A stretch of 45,800 nucleotides of DNA from a virus: IMG/VR virus record IMGVR_UViG_3300015245_000196, positions 1,052 through 46,851 of that record. One strand, 5' to 3'. Shown piece after piece: positions 29,589 through 38,345 of this stretch. A program made the position numbers and the translations under genes. How positions within the stretch are numbered: position 1 is the first letter of the stretch; every line of letters starts with the position of its first letter. Under the pieces are notes generated by a model, which did no database searches, was not told the origin of the DNA, and was given only the letters and a program-made list of their open reading frames with translations.

Positions 29589-31786
29589 TGGCGATCGAAG
29601 ACAGCACGACACCGACCGCTGACGCGGTGCAGCCGGCCGAGGGCGCGACCGCGCCGCTCGACACCGGGCCGAACACTCAAGTCGACGAGAGCGAGCGGCT
29701 CGAGGAAAAGACCGTCGAGGATCTCGCGAACGAGTGGAAGCAGGCGCGCGAGTTCGACTCACCCGCGTACAACCAGGTCGCGCGCGATCGCAAGTACGTC
29801 GCCGGCACCGACGGTGCGGATTGGGCGGTGAACGCGAACCTTCTCGGCTCGTACATCGACATCCTTGTGAGCTTTATCTACGCGCGCAATCCAAAGGTCT
29901 CGGTGCGCCCGGCCGAGCAGACCGGGCAAGCGGCGCAGTCGGATCGGCAGAACTTCGCCAAGACGCTACAGATCGTCATCACGCGCCTCTGGCTCTCCGG
30001 CAAGCTCAAGAAAGCGATGAAGCGCGTCGTCCGCTCCGCGTTCTCCGTGTCGACGGGCTGGTTCAAAGCGTCGATGCTGATGCAGACCGAGCTCGATCCG
30101 ATCGTGCAGCACGAGCTCGAGGACGTGCAGGACGCGCTCGCGCGCATCGGCTCGCTCGAGGCGCGCATGAGCGACGTCGACGGCGGGGATCCGATCGACA
30201 AGGAAGTGGCCGCCAGCGAGCTCAAGCTGCAACTCGAGGCGCTCGAGAGCAAGGTCGAGATGATCGTCGGGTATCTGTTCGCGATCGACTTCTGCCCGTG
30301 CGATCAAGTGCAAGTGTCCCTCGACGTGCGCGACATCGACGACTACCTCGCGGCCGGGTGGGTCGGCGATGAGATCTTCGTCAAAAAGACCGAGCTCGCC
30401 GGGCGCTTCCCACGGCTCAAAGCCGACGATCTCAAGCGCGCGACGGTGTACTACCAGCGATCGCCGACGGAGTACTCGCGCTACGAGACGGTCGAGGGCG
30501 CAGCCGGGGGCGACATCGGCATCGTGGGCGCGCCGGATCCGCACGGCGAAGCCAGCGCGTACACGACCAACATGGGCGCCGCCGGAATGCGTGGATCCAC
30601 GATCAACGACTCGAGCGGCAAGCCCGTCGAGTACGCGAAGATCGTCGAGACGTGGGACAAGCGCGACCAGCACATCAAGACCCGGATCGAGGGCGTGAAG
30701 AAATGGGCGAAGCTGCCGTATCAACCGCAGTTCGTGACCGCGCGGTTCTATCCGTACTTCTACGTTGACTTCTTCCCCGTCGACGGCGAGCGCTGGCCTC
30801 AGTCGCTCACGTTCCGCCTCGCGAAGCTGCAAGACGAGTACGCGGGCACGCGCTCGAGCTTTAGGCTCACGCGCCAGCGCGCGATCCCGGGCACGATCGT
30901 CAACGGCACGCAAGTCGAGGCGGCCGACCTCGACAAGATCAGGAAGGGCACACAGGACGAGTACATCGTCATCACGCCGCGCGACCAAGAAGCGGACATG
31001 AACAAGCTGTTCGCCGCGAAGCCAATGCCCACGATCGACCCGCGCCTCTTTGACACCGCGCCGATCGTCGGGGACATGGAGAAGATCTCGGGCGTACAAG
31101 AGGCGCTGCAAACGTCGCAGACGATGGTCAAGACCGCGACGCAAGCCGACATCGAGCAGCAGGGGTTCAGCGCGCGCAGCACGAGCGAGCGCGACTGCGT
31201 CGAGGACACGTTGACCGAGTTCGCGGTGTACACGGCGCAGCTCGCGTTACAAGCGCTCACGCACAACGACGTCGTGAAGATGGCCGGTCCACTCGCGTTC
31301 TGGCCGGAAGGCTTGCCCACCGAGACGATCACGACGCTGCTCGACATCGAGATCGAGGCGGGCTCCACGGGCCGCCCGAACGCCACGCAAGAGCGTGATG
31401 CGTGGACGACGCTGCTGCCGCTGCTCACGCCGCTGATCGAGAAGATCTACGCGATGCAGGCCGCGCCGATCGCGCAGGCTTACATCGAGATCCTGCGCGA
31501 GACGTTCAGCCGCTTCGACGACCGCATCGACGTCGAGCGCTTCCTGCCCGGCATCAAGGTCGGCGCGCAAAACGCGCTGCCACCGGATCCCATGCTCGGC
31601 GGCCGCGGGCCGAACGGTCTCATGCTGCCGCCACCCGACGGCGGTGGAATGCCCGGACCAGGCGCCGGCCCCGCGCAACCCGGCCAGGGCGGCGTACAGG
31701 CGCCCGACGACGTCGCCTCGACCGATCCGCAAGCGAGCCCGATCCTGCCGCCTCGAGGGCAGCAGCCGGCGCTTGCGGCCGCGTAA
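29588..31786 (+). CDS. Portal protein (732 aa)
   Basis: ATG in a TAATG overlap. A long portal of the podovirus type: NEWKQAREFDSPAYNQVARD, LGSYIDILVSFIYARNPKVSV, VVRSAFSVSTGWFKASML, YYVDFFPV-like region around residues 395-405, RLTRQRAIPGTIVNGTQVEA, and the downstream helix GVQEALQTSQTMVKTATQADI, followed by a Pro/Gly-rich C-terminal tail (about 680-732). The portal forms the dodecameric ring at one capsid vertex through which DNA is packaged and ejected. It sits between terminase and scaffold, the usual order. Confidence 0.9.
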   Translation: MAIEDSTTPTADAVQPAEGATAPLDTGPNTQVDESERLEEKTVEDLANEWKQAREFDSPAYNQVARDRKYVAGTDGADWAVNANLLGSYIDILVSFIYARNPKVSVRPAEQTGQAAQSDRQNFAKTLQIVITRLWLSGKLKKAMKRVVRSAFSVSTGWFKASMLMQTELDPIVQHELEDVQDALARIGSLEARMSDVDGGDPIDKEVAASELKLQLEALESKVEMIVGYLFAIDFCPCDQVQVSLDVRDIDDYLAAGWVGDEIFVKKTELAGRFPRLKADDLKRATVYYQRSPTEYSRYETVEGAAGGDIGIVGAPDPHGEASAYTTNMGAAGMRGSTINDSSGKPVEYAKIVETWDKRDQHIKTRIEGVKKWAKLPYQPQFVTARFYPYFYVDFFPVDGERWPQSLTFRLAKLQDEYAGTRSSFRLTRQRAIPGTIVNGTQVEAADLDKIRKGTQDEYIVITPRDQEADMNKLFAAKPMPTIDPRLFDTAPIVGDMEKISGVQEALQTSQTMVKTATQADIEQQGFSARSTSERDCVEDTLTEFAVYTAQLALQALTHNDVVKMAGPLAFWPEGLPTETITTLLDIEIEAGSTGRPNATQERDAWTTLLPLLTPLIEKIYAMQAAPIAQAYIEILRETFSRFDDRIDVERFLPGIKVGAQNALPPDPMLGGRGPNGLMLPPPDGGGMPGPGAGPAQPGQGGVQAPDDVASTDPQASPILPPRGQQPALAAA

Positions 31787-31811
31787 CCACAACGACGAAA
31801 GGACCGCACAC

Positions 31812-33044
31812 GTGCCACCCGAAGAAAACATCGAACAAGTCCCGACGCTCGAGAGCGTGATCGACAGCGCGATCGCGGAGGCGAGCCCGGAAGGAAGCCC
31901 GAACCGTGAGCCGGCAGGAGACGACGACGATGGGAGTACGCAAACACCGGATCCCGCAGCCGCGGCCGGGGATGAAGCACAAGCCGCAGCCGCCGCGGCC
32001 GCCGCAGCAGCCGAAGCCGGCGCCGGGGGTGACGCTGACGATAAGGCCGGAGACGGATCCGGCGACGCTGGCAAGGCTAAACCAGGCGGCGAGAGCGCCG
32101 CGGGTAAGGGTGGGGGCGAAGGGAAGCCAGGTGCGAAGGCCGCAGAGGTAAAGCCCAACGGCGAGGACAAGAGCGCGCTCGAGGCGAGCGAGGCCGCCGC
32201 GGCCGCCGCGGCGAAGCCCAAGCCGCCCGACGTCGTCAACGATCCGATCCCCGAGGAGGTCAAGGGCAAGACCCGCGCGCGCATGACGTCGCTCATCGAC
32301 TCGCACAAGGCGACGACCAAAGAGCTCGAGGAGTCGCAGGGCCAGGTCGACACGTTCCTGAAAGCGATCAGCGAGACGGGCGCGGATCCCGACACGTTCG
32401 CGCGGCACGTCGAAGTGCTCAGGCTCATCAACTCCGCGGATCCCGTCGAGCAGCGTGCCGCGGTCAAGGCGCTGCGCGGCGTGGCCGATCGGCTCGCGAA
32501 AGATCTCGGTGAGACCGAGCCCGGCAAGGAGCTCGAGGGACACCCCGACTTGCTCGAGGAGCTCGAGGCCGGCGACATCACGCGCGCTCGCGCGCTCGAG
32601 ATCGCCAACGGGCGCAACGAGAAGAAGGCGAGCGACGCTCGAGCCGCGCGCGCGAAGGAGACCAACGACGCGACCGCAGCGGAGACCGCGGCCGTGACGA
32701 CCGCGCGCAACGAGCTCAACGTGCTCGAGCAGGAGCTCGCCAAGAGCGATCCGCTCTACTACCGCAAGCGCGAGGCGATCGAGGGCGCTGCCAAGGCGCT
32801 CATCCCGACGATCCATCCGACGCGCTGGAAGGCCGCGTACAAGCGCCTGTACGACTCCGTCGACGTCGCGACGCTGCCCCGTGCTCAACCGCGTGTCGGC
32901 GACGGTGGCGTGCGCCACGTGGCTCGAGGCACGGGTGAGCGCCAGCCGCAGCGACCGCGCCAAGGTGCGGGCGGCGGCCCCGTCAAGCTGCCGACGTCGA
33001 TCGAGGAAGCCATCGACTTCGGTATCGAGCAAGCGCGGCGCTGA
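31812..33044 (+). CDS. Putative scaffold / capsid assembly protein (410 aa)
   Basis: GTG at 31812 with GAAAGGA upstream (open frame before it is a shadow of the portal). The N-terminal 150 residues are acidic and Ala/Gly-rich, with a long alanine run around residues 60-75; the C-terminal half is helical (SLIDSHKATTKELEESQGQV, NELNVLEQELAKSDPLYYRK) with a basic end (PTSIEEAIDFGIEQARR). Such acidic, helical proteins just before the capsid gene act as scaffolds. The role is inferred from composition and position. It ends in a TGATG overlap. Confidence 0.75.
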   Translation: MPPEENIEQVPTLESVIDSAIAEASPEGSPNREPAGDDDDGSTQTPDPAAAAGDEAQAAAAAAAAAAEAGAGGDADDKAGDGSGDAGKAKPGGESAAGKGGGEGKPGAKAAEVKPNGEDKSALEASEAAAAAAAKPKPPDVVNDPIPEEVKGKTRARMTSLIDSHKATTKELEESQGQVDTFLKAISETGADPDTFARHVEVLRLINSADPVEQRAAVKALRGVADRLAKDLGETEPGKELEGHPDLLEELEAGDITRARALEIANGRNEKKASDARAARAKETNDATAAETAAVTTARNELNVLEQELAKSDPLYYRKREAIEGAAKALIPTIHPTRWKAAYKRLYDSVDVATLPRAQPRVGDGGVRHVARGTGERQPQRPRQGAGGGPVKLPTSIEEAIDFGIEQARR

Positions 33045-33196
33045 TGGACGACGACGAGATCCCGTGGACGCTCGCCGAGCTCGTGAAGATCGACGATCTC
33101 TTGAACGAGCAGTCGGGGATCCAACCCGTCACCGAGGCGCTGCGCTTGTTGCTCGCGCCGATCGTGAAGCAGCTCATCAAACGGAAACAGGAGTAG
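33044..33196 (+). CDS. Small acidic-then-basic protein (50 aa)
   Basis: ATG at 33044 overlaps the scaffold TGA. The product reads DDDEIPWTLAELVKIDDLLN, then a helix EALRLLLAPIVKQLIKRKQE. Too short to classify; coupled translation supports it. It could be an assembly factor or a small helical partner of the scaffold. Confidence 0.55.
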   Translation: MDDDEIPWTLAELVKIDDLLNEQSGIQPVTEALRLLLAPIVKQLIKRKQE

Positions 33197-33200
33197 CGCT

Positions 33201-33452
33201 ATGCCGTGGGATCCGAAAGACGCGAAGCGTCACACCAAGAAGGCGAACACCGCGAAGAAGGGCCGCCAGTGGTCCGACGTCGCGAACAGCGTGCTCAAGC
33301 GCGGCGGCGGCGAGGGCTCGGCGATCCGGCAAGCAAACGCGGTCGCGGCGGGCACCGCGAAGCACGGCGCGCCGAAGTTTCGCAAGAAGCGCGCGGCGCC
33401 GGCGAGCGCGCTCGAGGCGGTGAATCAGGGCGTCGAGGACGGGAGTAGGTAG
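33201..33452 (+). CDS. Small basic phage protein of the KDAKRHTKKA type (83 aa)
   Basis: ATG four bases after the previous stop, with CAGGAG upstream. The pattern WDPKDAKRHTKKANTAKKGR, QWSDVANSVLKRGGGEGSAI, RQANAV is a conserved small domain found in phage genomes and in other mobile elements. It is strongly basic in the C-terminus (KFRKKRAAP). Function unknown; position near scaffold and decoration genes suggests a head role or DNA binding. Confidence 0.7.
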   Translation: MPWDPKDAKRHTKKANTAKKGRQWSDVANSVLKRGGGEGSAIRQANAVAAGTAKHGAPKFRKKRAAPASALEAVNQGVEDGSR

Positions 33453-33454
33453 CG

Positions 33455-33808
33455 ATGAAGCTCACGAGCATGAAGGTCAAGAAGCGCGACAAGGAGAAGA
33501 CGCTCGGGATGATGTCACCGTCGGCCGTCGGCGACGGCGATCAGTACCCGTACGGCTTGCGGATCCGGCTCGAGAACGAGCAGCTCGACAAGCTCGGGTT
33601 CAAGGACATGCCCAAGGTCGGCGACTACCTCACGATCGAGGCCGAGTGCTGCGTGATCTCGACGTCGCAAAACACGAACCAGGGTGGCGACGAGCGGCGC
33701 AACCTCGAGCTACAGATCGAAAAGATCGGCTGCGAGGAGGACGACGACGGCGACGACGTCGCGGCGGTCTCCAAGGGCGTCAAGAAAGCGGACGACGACT
33801 ATGCCTAA
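33455..33808 (+). CDS. Putative capsid decoration/stabilisation-type protein (117 aa)
   Basis: ATG with GGAGTAGGTAGCG upstream. The body matches a widespread small phage head protein pattern: YPYGLRIRLENEQLDKLGF, MPKVGDYLTIEAECCVIS, and NLELQIEKIG, a small beta-barrel with an acidic tail (DDDGDDV...ADDDYA). Such proteins are found next to capsid genes and often coat or staple the capsid. The role is inferred from the family pattern and from position. Overlaps the next gene by 8 bases. Confidence 0.72.
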   Translation: MKLTSMKVKKRDKEKTLGMMSPSAVGDGDQYPYGLRIRLENEQLDKLGFKDMPKVGDYLTIEAECCVISTSQNTNQGGDERRNLELQIEKIGCEEDDDGDDVAAVSKGVKKADDDYA

Positions 33809-34250
33809 GGGCGCCTCACCGTATCTGCCGATGTGCCGCTACGCCGTCGAGCAGCTCCACGCGCGCGGCGGCTTCCTGTTCATCGAGCAGGGCATGTACG
33901 GCGACTCGTGGTGCTGCTACGCCCCACCCGAGGTCGCGGCTCGTATGCCGGAGTTCCTCGAGGACGCGGCCGCCGATCTCGAGGGGCAGGGCACGCGCGA
34001 GAGCTCGCGCTTTGTCGCGCCGCTCACCGCGACGGGGGACATGTACCGCGACGCGGCCGAGGCGGCGTGCAAAGCGGCCGAGGCGCGGATCGCGTTCATC
34101 CTCTTGATCGAGGGCAACCGCGGCACCGCGTGGTCGATGTTCGCGCCCCCGAGCGTCAACGCGCTGAACATGGCGGCACTCCTGCGCGGCTTCGCGTACG
34201 ATCTCAAGGGCGAGGAGCCCGTGCTCCGCAACGAAGCGTCGATCAACTAA
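33801..34250 (+). CDS. Hypothetical head-region protein (149 aa)
   Basis: ATG at 33801, overlapping the previous gene by eight bases. Repeated pattern: YAVEQLHARGGFLFIEQG, and later KAAEARIAFILLIEGN, each followed by an aromatic segment (GDSWCCYAPPEV and GTAWSMFAPPSVN). This looks like an internal duplication of about 75 residues. It has no signal sequence. Function unknown; it lies just before the sugar/methyl transferase cassette. Confidence 0.68.
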   Translation: MPKGASPYLPMCRYAVEQLHARGGFLFIEQGMYGDSWCCYAPPEVAARMPEFLEDAAADLEGQGTRESSRFVAPLTATGDMYRDAAEAACKAAEARIAFILLIEGNRGTAWSMFAPPSVNALNMAALLRGFAYDLKGEEPVLRNEASIN

Positions 34251-34269
34251 CAACGAAGAAGGCGCACCC

Positions 34270-34977
34270 ATGCGCTTGAATGTCTCCGGCTGGTACGTGC
34301 CCGACGTCTTGCTCGAGGGCGAGCCGGATCCCGTCGAATCGCAGCGCAACGAGTGCGACGATCAGATCGCGGCCGCGCTGCCGCACATCACGTGTCACGA
34401 GCTCGTCGTGCAGGCCGGCGGCCGCGTGGGTCTCTGGCCGTGTGCGCTCGCGCAGTGGTTCGCCAAGGTCGTTACGCTCGAGCCGGATCCGGTCAACTTC
34501 GAGTGCCTCGCCGCCAACGTCGCCAAGCACGCGAACGTCGTGCCGTTCAACGCCGCGTTCGGCCGCAGTAACCGCTTTGGCTATCTCAATCGCTCCGATC
34601 AGTCGGGCGGCGAACACTATCTGCGGCCGCTCGGCGAGCGCCCCGCGCGCAACGTGCACAGCACGCGCGTACAGGTGATCGACGTCGACACGATGATCGC
34701 GGAGGAGGGCGGGCGCGTCGGCGCGATGTTCCTCGACGTCGAGGGCTACGAAATGGAAGCGCTTGCCGGCGCGCGTGAGACGCTGCGCAAGCACAAGCCG
34801 ACGCTGGTGCTCGAGGAGAACGCGCTCTGTCACCGCTACGGCTACGATCGCGGCGACCTCAAGCGGTGGCTCTCGGCGTTCGGCTACGCTGAGGTCGGCA
34901 CGTTCACCAAGCTCGCGCCCGAGATCCAGAACGACGGCTACTTCCGCGGCGCCGATCTCATCTTCGCGCCCGCATGA
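34270..34977 (+). CDS. FkbM-family methyltransferase (235 aa)
   Basis: ATG at 34270 with GAAGAAGG upstream. SAM-binding motif I VVQAGGRVGLWPCALAQWF, then VVTLEPDPVNFECLAANV, DVDTMIAEEGG, and the FkbM hallmark MFLDVEGYEMEALAGARETL followed by LVLEENALCHRYG. FkbM enzymes O-methylate sugars or polyketides. Here it opens a five-gene cassette with sugar transferases, so the substrate is probably a glycan. Coupled (ATGA) to the next gene. Confidence 0.87.
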   Translation: MRLNVSGWYVPDVLLEGEPDPVESQRNECDDQIAAALPHITCHELVVQAGGRVGLWPCALAQWFAKVVTLEPDPVNFECLAANVAKHANVVPFNAAFGRSNRFGYLNRSDQSGGEHYLRPLGERPARNVHSTRVQVIDVDTMIAEEGGRVGAMFLDVEGYEMEALAGARETLRKHKPTLVLEENALCHRYGYDRGDLKRWLSAFGYAEVGTFTKLAPEIQNDGYFRGADLIFAPA

Positions 34978-35771
34978 GGATCCTCGTGCAGCGACGCGCG
35001 GACGGCGTCGGCGATTGGCTGTTCATGCTCGCGTGCATCAAGCACTACAACGCGCAGGCGAGCGACGTGATGTTCTACGTCGACTTCGAGCTGCGCGCTC
35101 GATCGAACGTCGACCGCTCGCTGCCGCCGATCATCCGGCAGGCGTTTGAGGCGAGCGACGTCACGTGGTATCGCGCTGATGATCTCGCCGGCATCGAGTT
35201 CGACCTCGTGATCCCGCACGTGGTCTACAAGATCCGCGAGGACGTGCCGTATCTCGAGTCGATGCTCGCGAACCTCGTCTCCCAAATCGGGCGCGACGTG
35301 CGCTACAACCCCGAACTCCTGCCGCGGTTCATCTTCCCCGAGCTCGCGGACCGGCCGCGCAAGTACATGGTCACGGTGTCGCAGGGCAAGCGCGAGACCG
35401 CGCACAAGGATTGGCAGCGCTCCCGCTTCGCCGAGCTCACGTACGAGATCTCCAAGCGCGGCGTCGACGTCGTGCACTTGGGGCTCACGGGCGACGCGCG
35501 GCTCACGTACGCGACGCGCGCGTTCATGGGTTGCAGCTTCGACACCGTCGCGGGCGCGCTCGCCGGCGCCGGGTTGTTCGTCGGTCTTGAGAACGGGCTC
35601 GCGGTGCTCGCGTCGTGGCTCGGGATCCCGACGGTCGTGCTCTACATGGGCGGCGCCTATCAGGGCACGGACACGCGGATCAATCGATGGAGCGGCCCCG
35701 CGATCGCGCGCATGGTGCGCCCGGGCGTGGCCGACGTGTTGGCGATCGCGCGAAAGGAGCTCAAGTGCTGA
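34974..35771 (+). CDS. GT-B / heptosyltransferase-like glycosyltransferase (265 aa)
   Basis: ATG in an ATGA overlap. N-terminus ADGVGDWLFMLACIKHYNAQ, resembling the GVGD loop of GT9 enzymes. The C-terminal nucleotide-sugar half is seen in WQRSRFAELTYEISKRGVDV, then AGAGLFVGLENGLAVLASWL, GIPTVVLYMG, which fit the heptosyltransferase (GT9) Rossmann domain. It probably transfers a sugar from a nucleotide donor. It is a distant relative of the gene at 36481. The acceptor is unknown. Confidence 0.78.
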   Translation: MRILVQRRADGVGDWLFMLACIKHYNAQASDVMFYVDFELRARSNVDRSLPPIIRQAFEASDVTWYRADDLAGIEFDLVIPHVVYKIREDVPYLESMLANLVSQIGRDVRYNPELLPRFIFPELADRPRKYMVTVSQGKRETAHKDWQRSRFAELTYEISKRGVDVVHLGLTGDARLTYATRAFMGCSFDTVAGALAGAGLFVGLENGLAVLASWLGIPTVVLYMGGAYQGTDTRINRWSGPAIARMVRPGVADVLAIARKELKC

Positions 35772-36496
35772 TCGAACGATGTCTCTGTGGATCCGACTCG
35801 TGGACGCAAATCGCGATGAAAGGAAAGCTCGTGCTTGCGTCCTGCCTCAACTGCGGGACGAAGTGGCTCGTCACGCACAAAACCGCGGAGTCGTTCGAGA
35901 AGTGGTACGCGAGCGGCGACTATCACGACGACGTGCACCGGCATCCCGGCTGTGTCGCATACGCCGAGCGCTACGCCAGCGACTTCGTCGCCGCGCAAAA
36001 GCGGCTCGAGCGCTATGCCGATCGCCTGCCTCTGCTGTTCGCGCCCGGACGCCTCGAGCCGGTTCGTATGCTCGACGTCGGCGCGGCCGAGGGCGCGTTC
36101 GTCGACGCGGCGCGCGAGCGCGGCCACCTCGCGATCGGGCTCGAGCCCGACGAGCGCTTTGCACGCGAGCACGTGCTGCGCGGCACGATCGCGACGGCGC
36201 CGCTCGAGCTCAACACGTACGACCTCGTCACGTATCACGACGTGATCGAGCACGTGGCGGATCCGCTCACCGAGATCCGCTCCGCGGCGTCGCTGCTCGA
36301 CGCGACCGGCTGCATCGTGATCGAGGTTCCCGACGTGCACGTCAAGGAAGGCGAGAAGCACTACAAGGCCGAGCATCTTTGGTACTTCACGCTGCTATCG
36401 CTCGCCGATCTCGTGCACGACGCCGGGCTCGAGGCGACCGCGTTCGACTATCCGATCATGGGCAAACTGGCGGTGTTCGCATGTCGACCACGTTGA
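35765..36496 (+). CDS. SAM methyltransferase with N-terminal zinc ribbon (243 aa)
   Basis: GTG at 35765 overlaps the previous stop by seven bases. Residues about 5-32 hold two Cys pairs (CLCGS, then CLNCGTKW), an N-terminal zinc ribbon common in sugar C-methyltransferases. The class I core follows: RMLDVGAAEGAFVDAARERG (motif I), AIGLEPDERFAREHV, VTYHDVIEHVADPLTEIRSA, and ATGCIVIEVPDV. The target is probably a sugar or nucleotide-sugar. Overlaps the next gene by 16 bases. Confidence 0.82.
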   Translation: MLIERCLCGSDSWTQIAMKGKLVLASCLNCGTKWLVTHKTAESFEKWYASGDYHDDVHRHPGCVAYAERYASDFVAAQKRLERYADRLPLLFAPGRLEPVRMLDVGAAEGAFVDAARERGHLAIGLEPDERFAREHVLRGTIATAPLELNTYDLVTYHDVIEHVADPLTEIRSAASLLDATGCIVIEVPDVHVKEGEKHYKAEHLWYFTLLSLADLVHDAGLEATAFDYPIMGKLAVFACRPR

Positions 36497-37350
36497 TCGG
36501 AGTGCCGCCGGGCGTCGGCGACGTGTACTGGTGTCTCGCCAAGCTCAAAGCGTTCAAGGCGCACTACGGGCTCGGTCACGTGACGCTCGCGATCCAGAAG
36601 ACCTCGAAGGATCGCTCGATCGAGTGGCGCACGATGGTCGACTTCGTCGACGACGCACGCTACGTCGCGCTCACACCCGGCAACGCCGCGACCGCCGACT
36701 CTGGCTTGTCGCGTAATCACGGCCCGCTCGACTTCGTCATGTGGCCGAACGCGATCGTCGACCGCGGCCGCCACCTGAGCACGTGGTTGCCGGAGCTCGA
36801 GCTCGACCTCGACTTCCCGGTGAAGACGACGCCGATGAACGAGAGCCTCGAGAATCGGATCGTGCTCTATCCAAGCGCGGCCGGCGTCAACCGTGCGTGG
36901 TTCCCCAAGCGCCGGTCTGACTTCTGGATCGCGCTCGCGGTGGAGCTCGCGAACCGCTTCGGCGTGCCGCCGCTGGTGATCGGCGCGGATTGGGACCACG
37001 ACAATTCGGATCCGCTCGCCGAGGTTGCGCAATCCCTCGTCGGGCACACGACGCTCGGTCAGGTCGCGTGGATCCTCGAGCACGCGCGCGCGGTCGTCGG
37101 GGTGATCTCCGGCATGACGATCCTCGCCAATCACTTCAAGCGCCCGACGCTCGCGTTCGCGCCCGACAAGCATCACCCCGACTTCCCGTACACGTGGGTC
37201 CGCAATCAGCCGTGGTATCGCTGCCTGCGCCCGGTGTCGATGTTCGATCCGTCGGCGGCGGTGGAGGCGCTCGCGTGGGCGATCGATGCGAAGGAGTCGC
37301 ACATCACATTCCGCGGCGTGCCGATCGTGTTCGATCCGGTGACGCCGTGA
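36481..37350 (+). CDS. GT9-like glycosyltransferase (289 aa)
   Basis: ATG at 36481 (the long open frame upstream is a shadow). N-terminal GVPPGVGDVYWCLAKLKAFK resembles the GVGD region of the paralogous gene at 34974. The C-terminal half has NRIVLYPSAAGVNRAWFPKR and LEHARAVVGVISGMTILANH, FKRPTLAFAPD, typical of heptosyltransferase-like GT-B folds. It probably adds a sugar to a glycan or virion acceptor. Coupled to the next gene by GTGA. Confidence 0.78.
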   Translation: MSTTLIGVPPGVGDVYWCLAKLKAFKAHYGLGHVTLAIQKTSKDRSIEWRTMVDFVDDARYVALTPGNAATADSGLSRNHGPLDFVMWPNAIVDRGRHLSTWLPELELDLDFPVKTTPMNESLENRIVLYPSAAGVNRAWFPKRRSDFWIALAVELANRFGVPPLVIGADWDHDNSDPLAEVAQSLVGHTTLGQVAWILEHARAVVGVISGMTILANHFKRPTLAFAPDKHHPDFPYTWVRNQPWYRCLRPVSMFDPSAAVEALAWAIDAKESHITFRGVPIVFDPVTP

Positions 37351-38201
37351 AGCTGCTCGGCGAAGTGTGCGGCACGTTCACGGGGCCGATCATCGTGGTC
37401 GGCGGTGGACCGTCGGCGCCGGCGGCGCTCGAGGCGCTGCGCGACACGTACCAGATCGCGCCGGCGGCGGTGCTCTCGGCGAACGAGCACGGCCACAAGC
37501 AGTCGATTTACAAAGTCACGCATAGCGTGTGCTGCGATGCGACGCACGGCGTCACGCGACAGAGCATGGAGAAGGTTCTGCGCCAGCACGGCAAGCCGAT
37601 CGTCTCGCCGCATCACTTCGCCGACATCCGGCTCGCGGAGTGGAAGCTCGCCGCGAACACAGGGCTAACGGCGATCGCGGTCGCGGTGTACTTCGGCGGG
37701 GCGCCCGTGATCGTCGTTGGCGTCGACTGCTATCGCGCGGTGGATCCGCACGCGGGCGTGTACTTCTACGACGAGCGCGCCAAGAGCAACAGCACGACCA
37801 AGCACGCCAGCAACTTCGACCGCCAGTTCACGGCGCTCGAGCAGTACATCGGCGCTCGAGCTCCGGTGAGGTTCGTCGGCGGCCACGCGCTCGAGCACTT
37901 TCCGCAATGGGATCCGAGCGAGGCGCTCGCGCCGGTGCAGCCGGTGAAGGCGCGCTACTACCGCTCGCTCGCCACGATCGTCATGCAGTGCCGACCGCAC
38001 GGCCACGTGCAGTTTTCGATGTGCACGGTGGAGCCCGGGCGCCTGTTCGTCGCGTCGCCCAACGAGGCTCGAGGGCTCGTGAACGCGCGCCGCGCCAAGG
38101 TGATCGAGACGCACGCGCCGCCCGACGGCTCCGCTCTCAAGCTGCCGCCCGAGCTCGTGCGACCGCCGATCGGCTACCGCCCGAGCCTCGCGCGCGTTTG
38201 A
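37347..38201 (+). CDS. DUF115/MAF-type putative glycosyltransferase (284 aa)
   Basis: GTG in a GTGA overlap. The pattern GPIIVVGGGPSAPAALEALR, then AVLSANEHGHKQ, HSVCCDATHG and GLTAIAVAVYFGGAPVIVVG-VDCYR matches DUF115 (MptE/MAF-like) proteins, whose members include flagellar glycosyltransferases and pterin pyrophosphokinases. The YFYDERAKSNSTTKHASNF segment is typical of phage and bacterial sugar-transfer members. The last gene of the cassette; its TGA overlaps the -35 of the capsid promoter. Confidence 0.75.
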   Translation: MKLLGEVCGTFTGPIIVVGGGPSAPAALEALRDTYQIAPAAVLSANEHGHKQSIYKVTHSVCCDATHGVTRQSMEKVLRQHGKPIVSPHHFADIRLAEWKLAANTGLTAIAVAVYFGGAPVIVVGVDCYRAVDPHAGVYFYDERAKSNSTTKHASNFDRQFTALEQYIGARAPVRFVGGHALEHFPQWDPSEALAPVQPVKARYYRSLATIVMQCRPHGHVQFSMCTVEPGRLFVASPNEARGLVNARRAKVIETHAPPDGSALKLPPELVRPPIGYRPSLARV

Positions 38202-38227
38202 CGTAAGGCGCGCGCGCGCAGTACATT
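38198..38227 (+). promoter_or_regulatory. Sigma70 promoter of the major capsid gene
   Basis: TTGACG (38198-38203), an 18-base GC-rich spacer, and TACATT (38222-38227) followed by CCG. It is the best -35/-10 pair in the head region. The leader of about 110 bases contains a CCGCGG/CCGCGG hairpin (38256-38261 and 38267-38272) and a GGAG ribosome site. Confidence 0.72.
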
Positions 38228-38345
38228 CCGCCGCGAACGCCTACCTCGCTGATCGCCGCGGTCGCTCCGCGGTAGCGCTGGACCCCGGAAGTCGCGCCCC
38301 GCAGGCAAGTGGTTTCACCCATTTGTTCCCGCGGAGGATCAGCAC

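Noticed and set aside
35587-36480. Long upstream extension of the glycosyltransferase frame
   Set aside because: It covers the methyltransferase gene in another frame and reads as Arg-rich shadow.
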